A stretch of 17,088 bases of DNA from VRUE01 sp045805805 (GTDB lineage: Bacteria > Actinomycetota > Thermoleophilia > Solirubrobacterales > 70-9), in contig JBJMKO010000134.1 in the NCBI GenBank assembly GCA_045805805.1, positions 1-17,088 on the forward strand, given 5' to 3'. The translations under genes and the position numbers were made by a program. Shown one piece after another: positions 1 through 7,349 of this stretch. The notes beneath the pieces were generated by a model, which saw only the letters and a program-made list of their open reading frames with translations, was not told where the DNA came from and did not search any database. The stretch's first letter is position 1. Each line of letters starts with the position of its first letter.

Positions 1-2493
<2,493 letters not shown>

Positions 2494-2497
<4 letters not shown>

Positions 2498-4290
2498 CCG
2501 CCCCCTTCGGGCGCCGCCTCTGCGAGGTGACCGAGAACCGCGCTTCAGGCGGCTACAGGGTCTTCTCCCTGCTGGACAAAGGGGGCCCAGAGCCCCAAGC
2601 AGGCCAGTTCTACATGCTCGCCACCGAGGAACACTGGGAGCAACAAGCCCAGCGCCCCTTCCTACCCCGAGCCCTCTCGGTCGCCGAAACCGCTCCCGCG
2701 GCAAACGGGGTGCGTTTGGACTTCCTCATCGAGGGCATCGGTCCAGGCACGGATCGGCTCTGCGAGCTGGAGACCGGTGAGCGCGTTTGGGTGAACGGTC
2801 CGCTGGGCAACGCCTTCTCGACGCCAAAGGAGCTTTCGCTTGATGCAGCCGGCGCGATCCTCGTCGGCGGCGGCATCGGGATCGCGCCGCTAGCACTGCT
2901 GCGGCGCCGGTTCGCTGCGAGCAACATCCCAACTCGTGTGCTTCTCGGCTTTCGAGACGAGACTCACTCCGGTGGGCTCGACGACCTCTTCTCGTGCTGC
3001 GAGGTACGCCTCGCCAGCGATGACGGCCATACCGGCCACCACGGCTACGTAACCGACCTGCTGGCTTCAATGCTTGCGGGTGACGATGCGGGCAGCGCGG
3101 CGGTTTACGCCTGCGGCCCGCCTCAGATGCTGGATGCGGTCGGAGCGCTCTGTCTGGACCGCGATGTCTCCTGTGAGCTTGCCATGGAGTCCCCGATGGC
3201 CTGTGGCTACGGCGCCTGCTTCGGTTGCGCTGTACCGAAGGAGGGCGGTGGATATCTCCGCCTGTGCGTAGATGGCCCGGTAGTGCGGCCTCTGCCGGGG
3301 GGTGGCGTCGTAGGGAGGACCACCCCCGAGGACGCTTTAGCGACCGCAGGGGGTGGTGGGTCCCCTACGGCGACAGGACCCGCCGGCCCAGCCCCGCTCG
3401 AGTTCTGCGGCATCGAACTGGCCCATCCGATCCTCAATGCATCGGGCACGTTCGACGCGATAGCGGCACGACGCGTCTACGGAAACGAGCTTCTGGACGA
3501 ATTCCCGTTTTCGGCGTTCGTCTCGAAGACGATCACGCCTGAGCCGCGAGCAGGCAACGAGCCGCAGCGGATCTGGGAGACGCCAGCGGGGATGATCAAC
3601 TCGATCGGACTTCCAAACAAAGGGCTGGAAGGGTTCCTTGAGCAGGATCTGCCTCAGCTTGCCCAGCTGCCGGTACCGCTGATTGTGTCTGTGATGGGCA
3701 CGAGCCGTGAGGAGTTCTCACGGCTGATCGAAGGCGCAGGGGAGAGGGATGAGGTCGCTGCGATCGAGCTGAACGTCTCATGCCCCAACGTGCATTCCGG
3801 GCTGATCGTCGGTGAGCAGCCGAGTGAGACCGAGGCGCTGCTGGAGGCGCTGCGGCCGCTTACTGAGAAGCCGCTGATCGTGAAGTTGACACCAAATGTG
3901 GCCAACCCGGCGGATGTCGCCGTCGCCGCCGAGCATGGTGGGGCGGATGCGGTGTCCCTGATCAACACGCTGAAGGCAAGCGCGATCGACCCCGCGACCG
4001 GAAAGCCGGCGATCGCGGCCGGCCATGGCGGGCTGTCAGGTCCCGCCGTGCGGCCAATCGCGGTGGCGCAGCTTCGGGCGGTTGCCGCAGCCGTCCGCAT
4101 CCCGATAATCGGTATGGGCGGAGTCGCGAACGGAGCCGACGCGATGGAGATGATTGCGGCGGGAGCGACGCTGGTTGGGGTTGGAACGGAGAACTTTCGC
4201 GATCCGCGGGCCGGAAGCCGGGTTGCAAGCGAGGTTGCCGTAGCGTTCAAGAAGATTCGAAGTGCCCGCGTGGTCAGCCCAGGTGGCTAA
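2494..4290 (+). CDS. pyrK-pyrD: Fused dihydroorotate dehydrogenase B: PyrK electron-transfer subunit + PyrD catalytic subunit
   Basis: Oxidises dihydroorotate to orotate and passes electrons through FMN, [2Fe-2S] and FAD to NAD+, normally as a PyrK2PyrD2 complex. Here both are one 598-residue chain. PyrK part (about 1-265): FAD-binding region (QAGQFYML, RPFLPRALSVAE), nucleotide-binding GGGIGIAPL, and four iron-sulfur cysteines C237, C242, C245 and C258 (C-x4-C-x2-C-x12-C). PyrD part (about 300-598): ASGTFD, SKTITPEPRAGNE, PAGMINSIGLPNKG, catalytic Cys430 in NVSCPN (class 1 type), KLTPN, GHGGLSGPAV, GMGGVANGADA. The linker, residues 268-298, is encoded by a palindromic repeat copy (3295-3386) and contains a TTA leucine codon at 3337. 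No in-frame ATG or GTG lies between the linker start and the first PyrD residues, so PyrD has no obvious separate start. The ATG at 2494 overlaps the carB stop. Confidence 0.93.
3295..3386 (+). repeat. Palindromic repeat, copy A (inside pyrK-pyrD linker)
   Basis: A 92-bp imperfect palindrome starting CCGGGGGGTGGCG (3295-3307) and ending CGACAGGACCCGCCGG (3371-3386). Inner arms also pair (GTAGGG near 3310 with CCCTAC near 3363; CACCCCC with GGGGGTG nearer the centre). The same ends flank copies B and D, and the right end occurs in copy C. It is read in frame as a Gly/Ala/Thr/Pro-rich linker between PyrK and PyrD. Confidence 0.8.
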
Positions 4291-4306
4291 ACCTCGACTT
4301 GAGGTT
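4290..4306 (+). other. Small inverted repeat after pyrK-pyrD
   Basis: AACCTC-gactt-GAGGTT begins at the last base of the pyrK-pyrD stop codon. It is a 6-bp perfect stem with a 5-nt loop. It has no following T run, so it is a poor intrinsic terminator. It also resembles a MerR/SoxR-type dyad, but its position relative to the promoter at 4341 does not support that role. Function unknown. Confidence 0.4.
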
Positions 4307-4340
4307 AAGGTGAATTTCAGCGCAAATGGGTGGGATGGCC

Positions 4341-4368
4341 TTGCACGTCGCCGGCCCACGGCTATACT
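4341..4368 (+). promoter_or_regulatory. Probable housekeeping-sigma promoter for mihF-gmk-rpoZ-coaBC
   Basis: TTGCAC (4341-4346), a 16-nt spacer and TATACT (4363-4368) match the sigma-70/SigA pattern well. The expected start near 4375 leaves only about five nt before the mihF ATG at 4380, so the mRNA would be nearly leaderless. This fits the lack of a Shine-Dalgarno sequence there. The 12-mer GCTATACTCGCC (4361-4372) recurs upstream of rimP. Confidence 0.6.
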
Positions 4369-4379
4369 CGCCGCCGAAG

Positions 4380-4715
4380 ATGCCTGCTCCCCCAGTCAAG
4401 ACCTCCGGATCGGCGCCCGAGAGATCGCTCGACCAGCGTATGGATGCCCTCAAACGGGCCAATGACATCCGCACCGCACGAGCGAAGCTGAAGAAGGACC
4501 TCAAAGCGGGCAAGGCCAACATCCACACGCTCTTGCTCGACCCTCCGGAGTACCTCCTGACCGCAAAGGTATTCGACATGCTGCTGGCCGTACCCAAGTA
4601 CGGTCGGGTGAAGACCAACAGGGTCTTGAACCAGTGCCGGATCTCCCCCTCGAAGACCATCGGGGGCCTCTCGGAGCGGCAGCGCGGCGAGCTGGTAAGC
4701 CAGCTCCGCCGGTAG
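4380..4715 (+). CDS. mihF: Integration host factor, actinobacterial type (mIHF)
   Basis: A 111-residue nucleoid-associated, DNA-binding protein of the actinobacterial mIHF family, unrelated in sequence to E. coli IHF. Seen: N-terminal helix (LDQRMDALKRANDIRTARAK), basic KLKKDLKAGK, then the helix-two-turn-helix-like DNA-binding part LLAVPKYGRVKTNRVL and ISPSKTIGGLSERQRGELV, both strongly conserved in the family. The start is ATG 4380 because it directly follows the promoter. An upstream in-frame ATG at 4326 would lie before the -35 box. The gene sits 29 nt before gmk, the usual actinobacterial order. Expected roles are nucleoid compaction and phage integration. Confidence 0.88.
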   Translation: MPAPPVKTSGSAPERSLDQRMDALKRANDIRTARAKLKKDLKAGKANIHTLLLDPPEYLLTAKVFDMLLAVPKYGRVKTNRVLNQCRISPSKTIGGLSERQRGELVSQLRR

Positions 4716-4744
4716 CGACCGCCACGCTGTTCAGTATCCCGCCG

Positions 4745-5323
4745 ATGGCGAAGGTCTTCGTGATCACCGGCCCCAGCGGCGTCGGCAAGGGAACCCTGAT
4801 CTCCCGCCTGCTCGAGCGCATTCCCGACTTGGAGCTATCGGTTTCGGCCACAACCCGGGAGCCCCGCCAGGGCGAGGAGGACGGGCGCGACTACCACTTC
4901 CTCACTCCGGAGGAGTTCGATCGCAGGATTGAGGCCGAAGACTTCCTTGAGTTCGCCACCTACAGCGGCAACCGCTACGGCACGCTGCGTTCGGAGGTCG
5001 CTCGCCGGTTGGAAGGGGGTCACTCGGTGGTGCTGGAGATCGAGGTACAGGGCGCGCGGCAGGTGCGTGCCGCGATGCGCGAGTCGGTCCAGGTCTTCAT
5101 CGCACCGCCGGACCCGACCTCGCTGCGCCGCCGACTGGAGTCACGAGGCACCGACAGCCTCGAGGCGATCGACTCCCGCCTCGAGGTCGCCGAGCAGGAG
5201 CTGGCCGCGCAAGACGAGTTCGCCCACAGGGTCGTAAACGACGATCTCGATCGCGCCGGCGAGGACCTGGAGGCAATCGTGCGCGCCGAGCTCGGCATAT
5301 CTCTAGACTCCCGAGCCGAATGA
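4745..5323 (+). CDS. gmk: Guanylate kinase
   Basis: Phosphorylates GMP (and dGMP) with ATP to GDP. 192 residues, normal for the family. Seen: Walker A P-loop GPSGVGKGT (residues 9-17), GMP-binding SATTREPRQGEEDGRDYHF, Y-x-G-NRYGT, the Walker-B-like segment HSVVLEIEVQGARQV, lid arginines (LRRRLESRGTD) and the VVNDDLD end segment. The start ATG 4745 gives the canonical MAKVFVITGPSG N-terminus. An in-frame ATG at 4634 would overlap mihF and adds a non-family leader. No clear ribosome site is visible, so it is probably translated by coupling from mihF. The stop overlaps rpoZ (ATGA at 5320-5323). Confidence 0.97.
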   Translation: MAKVFVITGPSGVGKGTLISRLLERIPDLELSVSATTREPRQGEEDGRDYHFLTPEEFDRRIEAEDFLEFATYSGNRYGTLRSEVARRLEGGHSVVLEIEVQGARQVRAAMRESVQVFIAPPDPTSLRRRLESRGTDSLEAIDSRLEVAEQELAAQDEFAHRVVNDDLDRAGEDLEAIVRAELGISLDSRAE

Positions 5324-5553
5324 TCAAACCACGCGTTGACAAGCTGCTCGATCACACCGACTCCCACTACGCCGCGGTCGTCGTCGCCGCCAAGCGGGCC
5401 CGGCAGATAAACAGCTACTTCCACAGCCTCGGCGAGGGCAGCTTCGGCGAGTACCCGCCGCCGATGGTTGACGTGCCCGGCGAGCGGAACTACCTCTCGA
5501 TCGCCCTCGAGGAGATCGCCGAGGGCAAGCTCAAGTACGAGTACCGCTCTTAA
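5320..5553 (+). CDS. rpoZ: RNA polymerase omega subunit
   Basis: 77-residue omega subunit that assists beta' folding and polymerase assembly. Seen: IKPRVDKLLDHTDSHYAAVV, AAKRARQINSYF and the conserved end YLSIALEEIAEGKL. The stretch between RARQINSYF and YLSIAL carries the GEGSFGEYPPPMVD type of insert seen in actinobacterial omegas. It overlaps gmk by 4 nt and lies 36 nt before coaBC. Confidence 0.93.
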   Translation: MIKPRVDKLLDHTDSHYAAVVVAAKRARQINSYFHSLGEGSFGEYPPPMVDVPGERNYLSIALEEIAEGKLKYEYRS

Positions 5554-5589
5554 GCTCACCGCCGGCGCGGCCGGAACGAGGAGAAAGCC

Positions 5590-6834
5590 ATGGCCAGAAT
5601 CCTGCTTGGCGTAAGCGGAGGCATCGCCGCCTACAAGGCACTCGAGCTGGCACGCCTGGCCGGCCGTGCCGGCCACGGCGTACGCGTCCTGATGACCGAG
5701 GGCGCCGGCCGCTTCGTCGGTGCCGCATCCTTCGAGGGCATCGTCGGCGCGCCGGTGCTGACCTCCGAGTTCGAGCGCGATCCGATGCGTGGTGCTTTTC
5801 CCGGCGAGACCGCGCCCCTGCACGACCCGATCGGCCACCTGGAGCTCGCCGCCAACTGCGACGCCTACCTGGTGGCCCCGGCATCGGCTAACACCCTGGC
5901 CAAGCTCGCCGCCGGCAACGCGGACTCGATGCTGACGACCTCCTTCCTCGCCTGCACCGCGCCGCGCCTGGTCGCACCGGCGATGAACGACCGCATGTAC
6001 TCCGATGCCGCAACGCAGGCCAACCTGGCGATCCTGCGCGACCGCGGGGTCACCGTGATCGACCCCGACGAGGGCGCACTGGCCTCACGGGGAGAGCACG
6101 GCAAGGGCCGCCTCCCCGACCCGGCCCGCCTCCTGGCACTCCTGGAAGCCGAGCTGCCAACCGGCCACCGCCCCTGGGACGGCCTCCGCGTCCTTGTCAC
6201 CGCCGGAGGCACCCGCGAGCCGATCGACTCCGTCCGCTACCTGGGCAACCGCTCCAGCGGCCGCATGGGCATAGCCCTGGCAGCAGCAGCAGCCCGCCGC
6301 GGCGCCGACGTGACCCTGATAGCAGCCAACGTGGCTCTCCCCGAGCCCCCCGGCACCCACCGCATAGACGTGGAAACCGGCGAGCAACTCGCAGAGACCG
6401 CCCAAGCCGAGTTCCCCAAAGCCCACGTCCTCCTGATGGCCGCCGCCCCAGCCGACTTTCGCACCGCCAACCAAACCGAGGGCAAGCTGACCCGCGATTC
6501 AGCCGTGGATCTCCACCTGGAGCCCACCGAAGACATCCTCGCCTCCTTGACCGCCAACAGGACCGAGCAGCAAACGGTCGTGGCCTTTGCCGCCGAAGCG
6601 GGCGAGAACACCGAGCGGGCAAAGCAAAAGCTGGCACATAAGAAGGCGGATCTAATCGTCCTCAACGACATCTCAAATCCAGCAATCGGCTTCGAGAGCC
6701 AAGAAAACGCCGTAACCCTGATCGACGCAGCAAACGAGACCCCCGTCCCGCAAGCTTCAAAGGACACCATCGCGGACGCGATACTCGAAAGAGTCGACCA
6801 GCTGAGAAGCAATTCAAGCTCTCGGGCGAGATAA
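5590..6834 (+). CDS. coaBC: Bifunctional phosphopantothenoylcysteine decarboxylase / phosphopantothenate-cysteine ligase
   Basis: Two consecutive CoA-synthesis steps: CoaB joins cysteine to 4'-phosphopantothenate using CTP, and CoaC (FMN) decarboxylates the product. 414 residues, normal length. CoaC, about 1-185: LLGVSGGIAAYKALELARL, catalytic His in HLELA, PASANTLAKLA, APAMNDRMY, HGKGRLPDP. CoaB, about 198-414: VTAGGTREPID (from 203), NRSSGRMG (220-227), MAAAPADF, GFAAEAGEN, KADLIVLNDI. The usual CoaC flap cysteine (ACG in E. coli, C158) is replaced by Ser166 in ALASRG. By recall other actinobacterial CoaBCs also lack that Cys. A good ribosome site GAGGAG (5578-5583) precedes ATG 5590. The 3' half uses more ATA and GCA codons than neighbouring genes. 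Confidence 0.95.
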   Translation: MARILLGVSGGIAAYKALELARLAGRAGHGVRVLMTEGAGRFVGAASFEGIVGAPVLTSEFERDPMRGAFPGETAPLHDPIGHLELAANCDAYLVAPASANTLAKLAAGNADSMLTTSFLACTAPRLVAPAMNDRMYSDAATQANLAILRDRGVTVIDPDEGALASRGEHGKGRLPDPARLLALLEAELPTGHRPWDGLRVLVTAGGTREPIDSVRYLGNRSSGRMGIALAAAAARRGADVTLIAANVALPEPPGTHRIDVETGEQLAETAQAEFPKAHVLLMAAAPADFRTANQTEGKLTRDSAVDLHLEPTEDILASLTANRTEQQTVVAFAAEAGENTERAKQKLAHKKADLIVLNDISNPAIGFESQENAVTLIDAANETPVPQASKDTIADAILERVDQLRSNSSSRAR

Positions 6835-6869
6835 CCGCTGGAGTCAGACGGCCCGCGGGAAGCGCCTCT

Positions 6870-6964
6870 CCGGCGGGTGGCGCGGTGGCGGGGGTCCCCC
6901 ATAGCGGAAGGCGCCGCAGGCGCCTGAGCACATGGGGGAGGGCCGCCGCGACAGGACCCGCCGG
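6870..6964 (+). repeat. Palindromic repeat, copy B (intergenic)
   Basis: A 95-bp imperfect palindrome from CCGGCGGGTGGCG (6870-6882) to CGACAGGACCCGCCGG (6949-6964). Arms match end to end in three blocks: CCGGCGGGT, TCCCCCAT and AGGCGCC, with GGCGCC-gca-GGCGCC at the centre. It is the most symmetrical copy and is non-coding, 35 nt after the coaBC stop. It could also act as a transcript 3'-end hairpin for coaBC, but has no T run. Confidence 0.85.
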
Positions 6965-6972
6965 TCAACGAC

Positions 6973-7013
6973 CCAGCGGGTGGTGGTTCCAAATCCGTGA
7001 CAGGACCCGCCGG
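6973..7013 (+). repeat. Palindromic repeat, copy C (short, intergenic)
   Basis: A 41-bp deleted version: CCAGCGGGTGGTGG (6973-6986) and GACAGGACCCGCCGG (6999-7013), with nearly all of the inner arms missing. It follows copy B in the same orientation with 8 bp between them. The CCCAGC following its right end is also found after copy A. Confidence 0.7.
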
Positions 7014-7030
7014 CCCAGCATGCCCCGCGA

Positions 7031-7042
7031 GCTATACTCGCC
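7031..7042 (+). promoter_or_regulatory. Possible promoter -10 region for rimP-nusA-infB operon
   Basis: TATACT at 7033-7038 lies in the 12-mer GCTATACTCGCC, identical to the mihF promoter -10 region. No good -35 hexamer is seen at 16-18 nt upstream, where the end of repeat copy C lies. Expected start about 7045, giving a leader of about 65 nt that contains the terminator at 7072-7095. Confidence 0.45.
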
Positions 7043-7071
7043 TCAAGCTTTTCGCCTTACCCGTAGCACCG

Positions 7072-7095
7072 AAGTGGGCCTGGCCCACTTTTTTT
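7072..7095 (+). terminator. Intrinsic terminator in the rimP-nusA leader (probable attenuator)
   Basis: AAGTGGG (7072-7078), loop CCTGG, CCCACTT (7084-7090) forms a perfect 7-bp stem running into seven T residues (7089-7095). It is the clearest rho-independent terminator in the window. It ends 14 nt before the rimP ATG, with no room for a promoter after it. Transcription of rimP-nusA-infB must therefore pass through it, which is the layout of an attenuator. The next genes include NusA, which stimulates intrinsic termination. Confidence 0.8.
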
Positions 7096-7109
7096 ACGCC
7101 TCAACCCAA

Positions 7110-7349
7110 ATGCAAGACCTCCAGCAAGACATCCAGCAGCAGCTTCACGAGCTCGACGCCGAGCTCGACCTGGTCGCGCTCGAGCAGCCCGGCTCCGAAG
7201 CGCTGCGCCTCTTCATCGACCACCCAGAGGGCGTCGACCTCGCCCTCTGCGAGAAGGTGACGAGGCATCTCAACCACCTGCGGGCCGAGTACGCGCTGGA
7301 GGTCTCCTCACCCGGCCCCAAGTACAGCAATCGCAAGGAGATCCAGTGA
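7110..7349 (+). CDS. rimP: RimP-like protein, N-terminal domain only
   Basis: 79 residues resembling the N-terminal domain of the 30S maturation factor RimP: LDLVALEQPGSEALRLFIDHPEGVDLALCEKV then YALEVSSPG, the family's signature block. RimP is usually about 150-180 residues with a C-terminal SH3-like domain after EVSSPG. Here the chain ends 11 residues later (PKYSNRKEIQ) and nusA starts at once (GTGA overlap 7346-7349). ATG 7110 is chosen because it follows the terminator. In-frame GTG 7074 would place the start inside the terminator stem, and frames further up read through repeats. An 11-bp direct repeat GCAAGGAGATC at 7333-7343 and 7350-7360 straddles the stop, and the first copy supplies the nusA ribosome site. 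It may be a partly functional or decaying gene. Confidence 0.75.
   Translation: MQDLQQDIQQQLHELDAELDLVALEQPGSEALRLFIDHPEGVDLALCEKVTRHLNHLRAEYALEVSSPGPKYSNRKEIQ

Noticed and set aside
4290..4306. MerR/SoxR-type operator
   Set aside because: The arms resemble one, but it does not lie in a -35/-10 spacer and no MerR-family gene is present.
4634..4744. Earlier in-frame ATG for gmk
   Set aside because: It overlaps the end of mihF and adds a leader foreign to guanylate kinases.
6885..7109. Upstream extension of rimP by 75 codons
   Set aside because: It would translate repeat copies B and C, the -10 element and the terminator. The added residues look like random GC-rich sequence.
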